64,000 nt of DNA from Chloroflexia bacterium SDU3-3 (GCA_009268125.1 WBOU01000001.1:1-64000), one strand, 5' to 3'. Positions 1 to 9,128 are shown, counted from the stretch's first letter. Numbers and translations: made by a program. Notes: generated by a model not told the origin, from the letters alone.

Positions 1-1561
1 AGAGCGCGGTGTTGGGCATGCCCTCGAACCCGCCGATGTCGTGGCTCCAGAAGCCGAAGCCCGAGAGGCCCAGCGAGAGGCCGCCGCGCAGGCTCTCGGC
101 CATGGAGGGGAAGGTCGAGTCGTTGTCACCGCCCCAGTGCACGGGGTACTGCTGGCCGCCCGCCGTGGCCGAGCGGGCGAACACCACCGCCTCGCCCTTG
201 CCGCGGCCTTCCTCTAGCACATCAAACACCACCTGGTTGTAGCGCTGGGTGTAGTAGTTGTGCATCTTCTGCGGGTCGGCGCCGTCGAAGTACACGGCGT
301 CGGTGGGGATGCGCTCGCCGAAGTCGGTCTTGAAGGTATCGACGCCCATGGCCATCAGGCCGCGCAGCTTGTCGGCGAACCAGGCGCAGGCGGCGGGGTT
401 GGTGAAGTCGACGATCGCCATGCCGGGCTGCCAGAGATCCCACTGCCAGACGTCGCCGTTGGCGCGCTTGATCAGGTAGCCATTGGCCGCGCCCTCGGCG
501 AAGAGCGGGGAGCGCTGGGCGATGTAGGGGTTGATCCAGGCCGAGATGTGCAGGCCGCGGGCCTTGAGGCGCTGGAGCATGGCCTGGGGGTCGGGGAACA
601 TGCGGGTGTCCCAGACGAAGTCGCACCAGTTGAACTCGCGCATCCAGAAGCAGTCGAAGTGGAAGACGTGGAGCGGGAGGTGGCGCTCGGCCATGCCGTC
701 GATGAAGGAGGAGACGGTGGCCTCGTCGTAGTTGGTGGTGAACGAGGTGGTGAGCCAGAGGCCAAACGACCAGGCCGGGGGCAGCGCGGGGCGGCCCGTG
801 AGCGCGGTGTAGCGCCCGAGCACCTCCTTGGGCGTGGGGCCGTAGATCACGAAGTACTCCAGCGTGTGGCCCTCCACGCTGAACTGCACCCGCGACACCT
901 TCTCGGTGGCGACCTCGAACTCGACCTGCTCGGGGTGGTTGACGAACACGCCGTAGCCCTTGTTGGTCATGTAGAAGGGCACGTTCTTGTAGGCCTGCTC
1001 GCTGCCGGTGCCGCCGTCGCGGTTCCAGGTCTCCACGGTCTGGCCGTTCTTGACAAAGGCGGTGAAGCGCTCGCCCAGGCCGTAGACGTTCTCGCCCACA
1101 CCCAGCCCCAGCTGCTCGTGCATGAAGTGGCCCATGCCCCGCACATCCGCGATGCCCATGCCGCGCACGCCGCTGCTGGTGATCAGCTCGTCGCCGTGCA
1201 GGAAGTCCACCCGCCACGGCTCGTCGCGGGGCACGCGCACGGTCAGCTCGCCGCTGGTCAGGCTCACCGCGTGCTCGTCGTTGGTGATCGCCACATCGGG
1301 GCGCAGGTCGTTGATCGCGAACTCCGGCGCTTTCTGGCGCACGCCCGCGAAGTGCGTCATGCGCACCTTGATCACGTTCGGCAGCGGCGAGGAGAACTCG
1401 ACCGTGAGCAGCGGCCCGGCCAGCGTGTCGCCGCGGTGGTTGATCCGGCGGGTGGCGTAGGCCGTGAAGCCCTTCTCGGCCACGTCGATATCGTATGCCT
1501 GCGCGGGGTAGAAGACCTGCACCCCATCGCGCATGAGCCAGTTTCCATCGGTGAATTTCAT
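1..1561 (-). CDS. yicI: GH31 alpha-xylosidase (YicI type), 3' end beyond the window
   Basis: Glycoside hydrolase family 31 retaining enzyme, predicted to remove alpha-linked xylose from xyloglucan-type oligosaccharides in the cytoplasm. The frame is open from the ATG at 1559-1561 to the left edge (about 520 of some 770 residues). It begins MKFTDGNWLMRDGVQ, the usual start of YicI-like proteins, with no signal peptide. The nucleophile lies in KTDFGERIP (D413) and the acid/base in HWGGDND (D479), followed by the family signature MAESLRGGLS and GFGFWSHDIGGFEG. The start lies 3 bp after the stop of the upstream GH1 gene, so the two are co-translated. YicI-type enzymes prefer alpha-xylosides; alpha-glucosidase activity is possible but less likely. 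Long ORFs on the opposite strand here are shadows. Confidence 0.93.
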   Translation of the reverse strand, partial: MKFTDGNWLMRDGVQVFYPAQAYDIDVAEKGFTAYATRRINHRGDTLAGPLLTVEFSSPLPNVIKVRMTHFAGVRQKAPEFAINDLRPDVAITNDEHAVSLTSGELTVRVPRDEPWRVDFLHGDELITSSGVRGMGIADVRGMGHFMHEQLGLGVGENVYGLGERFTAFVKNGQTVETWNRDGGTGSEQAYKNVPFYMTNKGYGVFVNHPEQVEFEVATEKVSRVQFSVEGHTLEYFVIYGPTPKEVLGRYTALTGRPALPPAWSFGLWLTTSFTTNYDEATVSSFIDGMAERHLPLHVFHFDCFWMREFNWCDFVWDTRMFPDPQAMLQRLKARGLHISAWINPYIAQRSPLFAEGAANGYLIKRANGDVWQWDLWQPGMAIVDFTNPAACAWFADKLRGLMAMGVDTFKTDFGERIPTDAVYFDGADPQKMHNYYTQRYNQVVFDVLEEGRGKGEAVVFARSATAGGQQYPVHWGGDNDSTFPSMAESLRGGLSLGLSGFGFWSHDIGGFEGMPNTAL

Positions 1562-1564
1562 GAC

Positions 1565-2929
1565 TTAGGCGTCCTTACCTGTGTTTGCTGCAATGAAATC
1601 GCGGTACCAGAGGCCGCTGTCCTTGATCGTGCGCTTCTGGGTCTCGTAGTCCACGTAGATGATGCCAAAGCGCTTGGTGTAGCCAAAGGCCCACTCGTAG
1701 TTGTCCATCAGCGACCACGCGAAGTAGCCCTTGAACGGCGCTCCGTCGGCGATCGAGCGGCCTGCGGCGGCGATGTGCTGCTGGTAGTAGGCCACGCGCA
1801 GCTCGTCGTGCACGGCATCGCCGGTGGGCGCTGCGTCGTCGTAGGCCGCGCCGTTCTCGGTCACATACACTTCCTTCACCGGGTAGTCGCGGCTCACGCG
1901 CATGATCTGGTCGTACAGGCCGTCGGGGTAGATCGACCAATCCATCGCGGTGACCGCCAGCTCCTCGCGGCGCACCCAGCGCGTCTTCAGCAGCGGGTCG
2001 CCGCCCTCGGTGCCGTCGCCGATGTAGGTGGGGGCGTAGTAGTTGAGGCCCAGGAAGTCGGTCTCGGCGGCCATCAGCTCGAAGTCGCCGGGCTGCACCT
2101 GCGGGGCCAGGTCGCCGTAGATCGCCAGCATGTCGGCGGGGTAGCCGCGCCCATACAGCGGGTCGAGGTACCAGCGGTTCTGGTAGCCGTCGTGCCGCCA
2201 CGCGGCGGCCTTATCGGCCTCGCTGTCGCTGGCGGGGTAGACCTGGCTGAGGTTCAGGGTGATTCCGGCCTTCGCGCCCGGGCTGTTGCGGCGGATGATC
2301 GCCATGGCCTTGCCGTGGGCTAGGTAGGTGGTGTGCAGCGCGGTCAGCGAGTCGGCCACGGTGTGGCTGACCCGGCCCGGCGCGTGGATGCCGTTGTGGT
2401 AGCCCAGCACGCAGCTGCACCACGGCTCGTTGAAGGTGATCCAGTTTTTGACCTTGCCACCCAGGCGCTTCGTCACCACCTCGGTGTACTCGGCGAAGGC
2501 CTCGCTGGTGGCGCGGTTCAGCCAGCCGCCCTCGTCCTCCAGGGCCTGCGGCAGATCCCAGTGGTAGAGCGTGACCCACGGCGTGATGCCAGCGGCCAGC
2601 AGGCCATCCACCAGCTTCTCGTAGAAGTCCAGCCCGGCCTCGTTCACCTGGCCCCGGCCCTGCGGCAGGATGCGCGGCCAGGCGATTGAGAAGCGGTAGG
2701 CCTTCAGGCCGAGCTGGCGCATCAGCGCGATGTCGCCCTCCCAGCGGTGGTAGTGGTCGCAGGCCACCGCGCCGGTGTCGCCGTTCACGATCTTGCCGGG
2801 CGTGGCGCTAAACGTATCCCAGATCGAGACCCCACGGCCATCTTCGTGGATGGCCCCCTCGATCTGATATGAGGCAGTTGCGGCACCCCAGACGAAATCT
2901 TTGGGAAAAGGTGTTGCGTTGTTGGACAT
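1565..2929 (-). CDS. bglB: GH1 beta-glucosidase
   Basis: Family 1 retaining beta-glycosidase of 454 residues, normal for the family, predicted cytoplasmic. It would hydrolyse beta-glucosides such as cello- or de-branched xyloglucan oligosaccharides. The acid/base is E168 in TFNEPW and the nucleophile E358 in YVTENG; the N-terminal signature FVWGAATASYQIEGA is intact. The ATG at 2929 is chosen over a longer in-frame start because a GGAG sits 9 bases upstream and homologues begin just before the FPKDFVWG motif. The GH31 gene follows after 3 bp. A perfect 11-bp inverted repeat lies between this gene and the upstream GH42 gene, so the two may be partly uncoupled. Confidence 0.93.
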   Translation of the reverse strand: MSNNATPFPKDFVWGAATASYQIEGAIHEDGRGVSIWDTFSATPGKIVNGDTGAVACDHYHRWEGDIALMRQLGLKAYRFSIAWPRILPQGRGQVNEAGLDFYEKLVDGLLAAGITPWVTLYHWDLPQALEDEGGWLNRATSEAFAEYTEVVTKRLGGKVKNWITFNEPWCSCVLGYHNGIHAPGRVSHTVADSLTALHTTYLAHGKAMAIIRRNSPGAKAGITLNLSQVYPASDSEADKAAAWRHDGYQNRWYLDPLYGRGYPADMLAIYGDLAPQVQPGDFELMAAETDFLGLNYYAPTYIGDGTEGGDPLLKTRWVRREELAVTAMDWSIYPDGLYDQIMRVSRDYPVKEVYVTENGAAYDDAAPTGDAVHDELRVAYYQQHIAAAGRSIADGAPFKGYFAWSLMDNYEWAFGYTKRFGIIYVDYETQKRTIKDSGLWYRDFIAANTGKDA

Positions 2930-2980
2930 AACAAGTGACTCCAGTGTGTGATGCTGATAACGTAGAGGGCGCAAAAGGCT

Positions 2981-3023
2981 CCCCGTATGACACGGCGGAC
3001 ATCTGGGCGCGCGTCATACGGGG
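2981..3023. repeat. 11-bp inverted repeat between GH42 and GH1 genes
   Basis: CCCCGTATGAC (2981-2991) is matched by GTCATACGGGG (3013-3023) across a 21-base loop. It sits in the 131-base gap between the GH42 stop and the GH1 start. It could be an intercistronic RNA hairpin that trims or attenuates the transcript, or a regulator site. No T-run follows, so a simple terminator is unlikely. Confidence 0.5.
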
Positions 3024-3060
3024 TCCGAGCAGCGCGCCCGGCTGCTAGAAAGTAGCCAGA

Positions 3061-5073
3061 TTACCTGGCTTCGAGAATGGCGACGCCGTAGGCCGGAAGC
3101 TCAAGGCTCCCGCTCACCTCAGACTCGCTCAGATAATCATGGTAGCGATTTCCCTCCGGAAGATCCAGGCTGGTCGGCTCGCTGTTGTGGTTGAGCACGA
3201 ACAGCACGCGGTGCTGATCATTTTCGCGCTGCGTCACCTCCACACCGAATGGCGCTTCCAGCAGCGGCTGGATGCCCTTCTCGGCCAGCAGGTCGCCGTA
3301 GAGGCGGTCGAGGAACATCTCGTCCGCATCGGTGCCGATATAGTAGCCCTGGCCCGCGCCCAGCCGGTTGCGGGTGACCACCGGCATGCCCTCGTAGAAG
3401 TCGTGGCCGTAGGTGGCCAGCACCTCCGCGCCCTCGGCGTGCACGATGTCGCACAGCATGCCGCAGGCGTAGCTGCCGCTGCCATCGGCCAGCACGATCT
3501 GGTTGGCCTGGTTGGGGTAGAGCGCGTCGATCTCCTCGACCCAGATGCCCAGGGTTTTGCTCAGCGGCCCAGGGTAGCCCTCGAACGCTAGGTCGGTCTC
3601 GTTGGCGATGCCGCTGAACACCGTGCTCACAAACGTGCCGCCGCGCTCCACAAAGGCCTGGATGCGCTCGCCCACGCCGGGCTTGACCATGTAGAGCATC
3701 GGGGCGATCACGATCTCGTACTGGTCAAGCGCCGAGTCGCTGAATATGATATCGACCGACACATTTTTGCGCCACAGCGCGCCGTAGTGCTTGCGCACAA
3801 ACGCCACGTAGTCCTTGGGGTTGATCGGGCCGACCGCGTTCTCGATCGCCCACCAGTTGTTCCAGTCGAACAGCACCGCCACCTTGGAATGCGTTACCGC
3901 GCCGATGGTCAGGTCGCCCAGCCGCTCTAGCTCGGCCCCCAGCTCGCTCACCTCGCGGAACACGCGGGTGTCGCTGCGCCCGCTGTGCTCCACCACCGCG
4001 CCATGGAACTTCTCGCAGCCGCCGCGCCCGCGCCGCCACTGGAAGTACATCACGCTGTCCGACCCGTGGGCCAGGGCCATGTAGCTCCACAGCCGCATTA
4101 CGCCGGGGCGCTTGAGCGCGTTCACCGTCTGCCAGTTCTGGCTGCTGGGGGTCTGCTCCAGCATCAGGAAGGGCTGGCCGTCTTTGAGCCCGCGGTTCAG
4201 GTCGTGCAGGAAGCCGATGTCGCCGGTGTAGCCGCTGGGTGCGGGGTAGCAGTCCCACGAGACCACATCCACCTCCTTGGCCCACGCGCGGTAGTCGAGG
4301 TGCGGGAAGGTGCCCATCATGTTGGTGGTGATCGGGATGTCGGGCGTGATCGCGCGGATGGCGTCGCGCTCCAGCTGGTAGCACGCCAGCATGGCGTCGC
4401 TCTGGAAGCGGCGGTAGTCGATCGTCAGTCCGTGCAGGCGGGTCTCGCCATCCTCATAGTAGGGGTCCACCTGCTCCCAGTCGGTGAAGGTGTGGCTCCA
4501 GAAGCGTGTCCACCATGCGTCGTTCAGCGCATCCAGTGTGCCGTACTTGTTCTGGAGCCAGCTGCGGAACGCGGCGGCGCAGGTGTCGCAGTAGCAGGGT
4601 GTGGCGTATTCGTTCGAGATATGCCAGAGCATCAGGTTGGGCAGATCTTTGTAGCGCTCGGCTAGCTTGGTGGCCATCTGCATGGCCAGCCTACGGTAGG
4701 TGGGCGAGCTGGGGCAGTAGTTGGTGCGCCCGCCGTGGTGCACGCGCCGCCCGCGTGCGTCGGCGCGCAGCACATCGGGGTACTGCTTGGCCATCCAGGC
4801 CGGGATGGCCGCCGAGGGTGTGGCCAGGCAGATCGTGCGGTCGGCATTGCTCAGCTTCTCGATCACGCGGTCGAGCCACTCGAAGGTGAAGGTATCTTCG
4901 GCAGGCTGGAGCGACACCCAGCTGAACACGCCGATGGTGGCGATCTTATAATGGGCCTGCTGCATCAGCGCGGCATCGTCATCCCAGGTGGCCTCGGGCC
5001 ACTGCTCGGGGTTGTAGTCGCCGCCGTGCCAGATGTAGGGCGCTTTGGGATTGGTCGGGCGATATGAGCGCAT
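3061..5073 (-). CDS. bgaA: GH42 beta-galactosidase
   Basis: Family 42 beta-galactosidase of 670 residues, full length, without signal peptide, so intracellular. The acid/base is E155 in HISNEYATP and the nucleophile E306 in LMLEQTPS. Four cysteines, C120, C160, C162 and C165, have the spacing of the structural zinc site known from thermophilic GH42 enzymes. The start GGDYNPEQWPE near residue 17 is the family signature. It would remove terminal beta-galactose, for example from the side chains of xyloglucan or from galacto-oligosaccharides. It is transcribed with the GH1 and GH31 genes downstream. The gap before it holds two cre-like operator sequences, so it probably starts its own transcription unit apart from the ABC transporter genes. 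Confidence 0.94.
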   Translation of the reverse strand: MRSYRPTNPKAPYIWHGGDYNPEQWPEATWDDDAALMQQAHYKIATIGVFSWVSLQPAEDTFTFEWLDRVIEKLSNADRTICLATPSAAIPAWMAKQYPDVLRADARGRRVHHGGRTNYCPSSPTYRRLAMQMATKLAERYKDLPNLMLWHISNEYATPCYCDTCAAAFRSWLQNKYGTLDALNDAWWTRFWSHTFTDWEQVDPYYEDGETRLHGLTIDYRRFQSDAMLACYQLERDAIRAITPDIPITTNMMGTFPHLDYRAWAKEVDVVSWDCYPAPSGYTGDIGFLHDLNRGLKDGQPFLMLEQTPSSQNWQTVNALKRPGVMRLWSYMALAHGSDSVMYFQWRRGRGGCEKFHGAVVEHSGRSDTRVFREVSELGAELERLGDLTIGAVTHSKVAVLFDWNNWWAIENAVGPINPKDYVAFVRKHYGALWRKNVSVDIIFSDSALDQYEIVIAPMLYMVKPGVGERIQAFVERGGTFVSTVFSGIANETDLAFEGYPGPLSKTLGIWVEEIDALYPNQANQIVLADGSGSYACGMLCDIVHAEGAEVLATYGHDFYEGMPVVTRNRLGAGQGYYIGTDADEMFLDRLYGDLLAEKGIQPLLEAPFGVEVTQRENDQHRVLFVLNHNSEPTSLDLPEGNRYHDYLSESEVSGSLELPAYGVAILEAR

Positions 5074-5355
5074 CGTTGGACTCCTTCGCTAGTGGGAAAA
5101 GCACATGGCGAGCATATGATAGCGTTCTTCCTGTGAACTTCCATCCATCCAAAGTAGGGCTGAAACCGCTTTCCTTCCGATCTGGGCCATATTCTAATCG
5201 CGTAGATCACGGGTGTATGGCGGATGAACAGAGAAAAAGTGAAAACGCTTTCGGCCCCTCGCCGCCCGCCCCAGGCTGGCCGGGAAGCGGGTTCCCAGTC
5301 CGAGCGAGAGAGGCAGGGGCAAGGGGCCGACGCTTGGGGCAGGGGTGAGCAAGCG
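5074..5355 (-). promoter_or_regulatory. Control region of the glycosidase operon
   Basis: This 282-base gap separates the permease gene from GH42. Two 14-bp sequences fit the LacI-family/cre pattern TGWAANCGNTNWCA except for the last base: TGAAACCGCTTTCC at 5161-5174 and TGAAAACGCTTTCG at 5240-5253. AGGAG lies just before the GH42 ATG. I see no convincing -35/-10 pair, so the promoter itself is not placed. Confidence 0.5.
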
Positions 5356-6228
5356 CTATCCCTTGACGCCGCTCATCACCACGCCCTCGGCGATATAGCG
5401 CTGCACAAAGAAGTAGAGCACAATCATTGGCAGCGTCATCAGCACCGAGGCCGCCATCAGCGGGCCAAAGCGGGTGACCTGCGCACCGATCAGGGTCAGG
5501 ATGCCGATCGCCAGGGTGAAGTTGTCGCGGGTGTTCAGGTAGATCACCGGGTTGAAGATGTCGGTCCAGAACACCTGGATGCTGAACACCGAGATCACGG
5601 CCAGCACCGCCTTCGAGTTTGGCAGGATGATGCTCCAGAAGATCCGCAGGCGGTTGGCCCCGTCGATCATCGCCGCCTCTTCCAGATCCTTGGGGATGGA
5701 GCTGAAGAACTGGCGGAACAGGAAGATGTTCCAGGCGCCGCCGCCAAACCATGCGGGCACCCACAGCGGCAGATGCGTATCGACCCAGCCGATCTTGCTG
5801 AACATAATGAAGAGCGGGATCATGGTCACCTGCGAGGGCAGCATGAGGGTGGCCAGGCAGATGCCGAACAGGATGTTCAGCCCCGGCGCGCGCAGCCGCG
5901 CGAAGCCGTAGCCCACCAGGGCCGAGGTGATCACCACGCCCGAGACACCCAGCGCCGACACCTTGAGCGTGTTGCCCAGGTAGGTGCCCATAGGCACCAG
6001 GTCGAACATCTGGCTGTAGTTCTGCGGCCAGAACGGGCTGGGGATCCACTGCGGTGGCCAGGTGAACATCTGATTTTCGCGCTTAAACGACGTGATGATC
6101 AGCCACACGAAGGGGATCAGGAAGATAATACTGAAAAAGACCAGTATTCCGTAGGAAAAGACCTGCCCAACGATAAATTGAAGCTTGTGCGCCTGCCGCA
6201 TCGGCGTGCGCGCTGGTGACATCTGCAT
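5356..6228 (-). CDS. Sugar ABC transporter permease, MalG type
   Basis: Inner-membrane permease of the CUT1 carbohydrate importers, 290 residues with about six hydrophobic segments (the first around residues 24-44). The conserved cytoplasmic EAA loop is visible as EEAAMIDGANRLRIFWSIILP near residues 188-208, the site that docks the ATPase. It ends MSGVKG, typical for MalG-like subunits. The start lies 3 bp after the stop of the partner permease, so the two are made together. No ATPase gene is present in the cluster; importers of this class often share one encoded elsewhere. The substrate is inferred to be an oligosaccharide handled by the glycosidases downstream. Confidence 0.93.
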   Translation of the reverse strand: MQMSPARTPMRQAHKLQFIVGQVFSYGILVFFSIIFLIPFVWLIITSFKRENQMFTWPPQWIPSPFWPQNYSQMFDLVPMGTYLGNTLKVSALGVSGVVITSALVGYGFARLRAPGLNILFGICLATLMLPSQVTMIPLFIMFSKIGWVDTHLPLWVPAWFGGGAWNIFLFRQFFSSIPKDLEEAAMIDGANRLRIFWSIILPNSKAVLAVISVFSIQVFWTDIFNPVIYLNTRDNFTLAIGILTLIGAQVTRFGPLMAASVLMTLPMIVLYFFVQRYIAEGVVMSGVKG

Positions 6229-6231
6229 GGC

Positions 6232-7206
6232 TTACCTCCGCTGGTCGACTTCGTAGTACACGCGGCTGCCCACCGTGCGGAACTGGATAACCGTGATGAT
6301 CACGATCACCACAAACAGCACCCACGCCATAGCCGATGCATAGCCGAGCTTAAAGTATCGGAACGCGTTCAGGTACAGGTACGGCACGAAGAACAGCATC
6401 GAGTTGCGCGGCCCCGCGAACGAGCCGCCGTTCTTGCCCACCAGCACATAGGTCTGGGTGAAGATCTGCAGGGTGCCGATCACGCTCATGATCAGCTGGA
6501 AGAACAGTGAGGGCGAGATCATGGGGATGGTGATGCTCCAGAAGCGCTGCCACACATTTGCGCCATCGATCGTCGCCGCCTCGTACAGCTCGGTCGGCAC
6601 GTTTTTCAGCGCCGCCAGCAGGATGACCGTGCCGCCACCTGCGGTCCACAGGCTCATAATGATCAGGGCGGGCTTGCTGTAGTTGGGGTCGCCCAGCCAG
6701 CTGATCTTGCCCACACCCAGCGGCGCGAGCAGCGAGTTGAGCAGGCCATAGTCCTTGTTGAAGATCCACATCCACAGCACCGTGGTGGCCACCAGCGGCA
6801 CCACCGAGGGCAGGTAGAAGATTGTGCGCCAGATACCCTCGCCGCGCACCTTCTGGTTGAGGATCAGCGCGAGTCCAAAGCTCATCAGCAGGCCGAGCGG
6901 CACACTGAAGATGACATAATACAGCGTGTTAAAAGAAGCAGTGCGGAACAATTCATCATTAAAAATCGTGGTGTAATTTGCTAGCCCCACCCACTCCGGC
7001 GGTCGCGCGATATCCCACTCGTGAAAGCTCATGTAGATCGAAAACAGCATAGGGAAGAGCGTAAACAGCACAAACCCGATGCTAAAGGGGGCGGTGAAGA
7101 GGTAGGCGGCGATCGCCTCACGTCGCGCCAGCGGCGACATCGCGCTCCAAGATTGGCGCTTTCTCGCGGGTGCTGCGCCGACCGATCTTTTTTTGGTGGT
7201 TAACAT
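6232..7206 (-). CDS. Sugar ABC transporter permease, MalF/LacF type
   Basis: The second CUT1 permease, 324 residues, six predicted membrane spans with the first at about 40-62. Its EAA loop reads ELYEAATIDGANVWQRFW. The ATG at 7206 (MLTTKKRSVG) is chosen because AAGGA lies 8 bases upstream; the open frame continues further upstream but overlaps the end of the receptor gene. The N-terminus is basic (KKR, RKR), as usual for a cytoplasmic tail. The 97-base spacer after the receptor gene holds a small hairpin (CTGCCC at 7253-7258 with GGGCAG at 7264-7269). Such hairpins often let the receptor be made in excess of the permeases. Confidence 0.92.
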   Translation of the reverse strand: MLTTKKRSVGAAPARKRQSWSAMSPLARREAIAAYLFTAPFSIGFVLFTLFPMLFSIYMSFHEWDIARPPEWVGLANYTTIFNDELFRTASFNTLYYVIFSVPLGLLMSFGLALILNQKVRGEGIWRTIFYLPSVVPLVATTVLWMWIFNKDYGLLNSLLAPLGVGKISWLGDPNYSKPALIIMSLWTAGGGTVILLAALKNVPTELYEAATIDGANVWQRFWSITIPMISPSLFFQLIMSVIGTLQIFTQTYVLVGKNGGSFAGPRNSMLFFVPYLYLNAFRYFKLGYASAMAWVLFVVIVIITVIQFRTVGSRVYYEVDQRR

Positions 7207-7303
7207 CGCGTGAATCCTTTGTCCCAAGGTCTTGTTTGGCCCCGGCGGCCAGCTGCCCAGGAAGGGCAGGGCGAGCATTGGCCCGCCCCACCCATGGATC
7301 GGC

Positions 7304-8704
7304 CTACTTACTGGCGTTGGCCTTTGCCCACTCTTTGGCCAGCACTTCGTTCGCCTTCGCCGAGGCGGCGGGCAGCACATCGGCTGCCTTGGCCAGGCCC
7401 TGCATCACCTCGTCGCTGGCGGGCTGAATATGGCCCGAAGCCTCGGCGATCCCAGGCGGATCGAGCAGCTTGAACGAGTTGTTCGGGTCGGTCAGCGAGC
7501 CGATGATGTCCTTCAGCTCGGCGGGCGATGCGGGGCCGCTGATGAAGGTGGTCATGGCCTGCTCGTCGTTCAGCGCGGGCTGGCCCATGCCGTGCTCGGC
7601 GCGGTAGCGGGTGGCCTCTGGCTCGTAGGTCAGCCACTTGAGGAACTTCCACGCGGCAGCCTGGTTCTTGCTGGTCTTGGCGATGCCAATCTTCATACCC
7701 ACGTTCGGCTGCTTGGTGCCGGGGATGGGTGCGACGCCCCAGTTGAACTGGGCGTTGTCCTTGACGTTGCCAAAGCCCCAGTTGCCGTTCAGGCTCATCG
7801 CGGCCTTGCCAGCGATGAACGGGTCGGCGCCGCCGAGCGAGGTGCTCTGGTCGTTGTTCAGCTGGCAGTTCTTCACATTGATGAAGTCCGAGACCTTCTG
7901 GAAGAACTCGACCGTCTTGGGGTCATCCAGCTGGTACTTGGGCTGGCCGTCCACCATGTTCAGGTAGGGGATGCCCTGCTGCTGGGCCAGGATGCTCATG
8001 ATCCAGTGGAAGTTGTGCATGCCCCACTGGCCCTGGTCGGGCTTGGAGAGCTTGCAGGCCACATCCATGAACTCGTCGATGGTGTAGCCCTTGGCCGAGG
8101 GATAGGGGATGCCAGCGGCATCGAACATGTCTTTGTTGTAGTACAGCAGCCAGTAGGCGGTGTCGTGGCCGAAGCCGTAGATCTTGCCATCGTAGGCCGG
8201 TGCCACCGCGCCGCCCACGAATTTGTTGATGTCGATGTTATCCTGCTTGATCAGGTCGTCGATCGGCAGCATGAAGCCCTTCGACACATAGTCGCCCTCG
8301 CTCTTGATCGCGACCACATCGGGCGGGGTGTCGGCGGCGATCATGGCCTGTAGCTTCGAGTCGAAGTCGCCCCAGGGCACGCCGATCAAGTTGACCTTAA
8401 CCTCGCTCTGCGAGTCGTTGAACAGCTTGATCTCGTTCTGCATGTTCTTGTCGTTGGCCACATCATCTGCCCAGATCATCCAGGTGATCTCGGTGGGGCC
8501 ATTGCCGGTGGCCGGGGCGGCGGCCTCGCCTGCGGCAGCGGTAGCCGGGGCGACGGCGGCGCTGGTGGCGGCGGTGTTCGAACCCGAGGAGGATGTGCCA
8601 CAGGCGGTGGCGATCGTTGCCATACACAGCATGGCCGCTACACCGAATGAGAATCTGGCCTGCGAGCGCCCTGCAGACGTACCTTGTCGTTTCAGCTCGC
8701 GCAT
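7304..8704 (-). CDS. Sugar ABC transporter substrate-binding lipoprotein
   Basis: Extracellular solute-binding protein of family 1 (CUT1 receptors), 466 residues. The start at 8704 (MRELKRQG) has GAAGGAG about 8 bases upstream. A basic N-terminus and hydrophobic stretch lead to IATAC, giving a lipid-anchored Cys35. An alanine/threonine-rich linker of about 30 residues follows, and the binding domain begins near ITWMIWADDVAN. The motif ADTPPDVVAI and the pattern KAAMSLNGNWGFGN are typical for these receptors. It is the first gene of the transporter operon, directly downstream of a near-consensus promoter. It captures the sugar outside the membrane and delivers it to the two permeases. Confidence 0.94.
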   Translation of the reverse strand: MRELKRQGTSAGRSQARFSFGVAAMLCMATIATACGTSSSGSNTAATSAAVAPATAAAGEAAAPATGNGPTEITWMIWADDVANDKNMQNEIKLFNDSQSEVKVNLIGVPWGDFDSKLQAMIAADTPPDVVAIKSEGDYVSKGFMLPIDDLIKQDNIDINKFVGGAVAPAYDGKIYGFGHDTAYWLLYYNKDMFDAAGIPYPSAKGYTIDEFMDVACKLSKPDQGQWGMHNFHWIMSILAQQQGIPYLNMVDGQPKYQLDDPKTVEFFQKVSDFINVKNCQLNNDQSTSLGGADPFIAGKAAMSLNGNWGFGNVKDNAQFNWGVAPIPGTKQPNVGMKIGIAKTSKNQAAAWKFLKWLTYEPEATRYRAEHGMGQPALNDEQAMTTFISGPASPAELKDIIGSLTDPNNSFKLLDPPGIAEASGHIQPASDEVMQGLAKAADVLPAASAKANEVLAKEWAKANASK

Positions 8705-8900
8705 GAGCGTTGCTCCTTCTTTGAGCATATGGAACACGATAGGGATGCCGAGAGTGTTGAAATGAAGCCCTGATTGGCCCGTACCAAGATATGCCAGGGT
8801 CGGGGATCGCTATACAAGCGATCTTCTAGGCGATCTGTAGGCATAGCGATGCCCAAACCACCACACCTTACGTTTTGGCAGTTCCCAGAGACATTGGTTT

Positions 8901-8970
8901 GTTCGCCGGCTGAACATTAGCCATTATAGACACCTTTGTTTAAGCTGTCAATATTGTTTGATAGACGAAC
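8901..8970. promoter_or_regulatory. Candidate LacI-family operators around the transporter promoter
   Basis: Two imperfect inverted repeats bracket the promoter. GTTCGCCGGCTGAAC at 8901-8915 lies just downstream of the -10 box. GTTTGATAGACGAAC at 8956-8970 lies just upstream of the -35 box (arms GTTTG/CGAAC). Both have GTT...AAC ends. Binding by the neighbouring LacI regulator is inference. Confidence 0.4.
8923..8951 (-). promoter_or_regulatory. Promoter of the sugar transporter operon
   Basis: On the minus strand TTGACA (complement of 8946-8951) and TATAAT (complement of 8923-8928) are separated by exactly 17 bases, a full sigma70 consensus. It reads toward the receptor gene with a leader of about 210 bases. 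Palindromic sequences flank it on both sides, as expected for a tightly repressed promoter. Confidence 0.85.
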
Positions 8971-9074
8971 TATTGGCCACTTGTTCGAGGTTTCTTATCC
9001 CGCCCTAATGCGGTAAATCGTATGTGAGTGGGGGAGATATTGGGGCAGAATACGGCAAAACCTTGTTTAATTTT

Positions 9075-9128
9075 GTTTAGTTAAACATTGAACGTTTATT
9101 GACATCGGCGGCTTTTTCCGTTTACAAT
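9075..9128 (+). promoter_or_regulatory. Promoter and palindrome of the LacI gene
   Basis: TTGACA at 9099-9104 and TACAAT at 9123-9128 (18-base spacer) form a good sigma70 promoter for the regulator. A palindrome, GTTTA-GT-TAAAC, lies at 9075-9086 just upstream and could serve autoregulation. The ATG at 9127 overlaps the -10 box and so cannot be the translation start from this promoter. Confidence 0.7.

Noticed and set aside
260-2323. Open frame of 687 codons on the plus strand
   Set aside because: It is antisense to the GH31 and GH1 genes, whose catalytic motifs are intact. Its protein is a low-complexity Val/His/Gly-rich shadow caused by high GC.
7232-8353. Open frame of 373 codons on the plus strand
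   Set aside because: Antisense to the sugar-binding lipoprotein gene, which has a full signal and family motifs.
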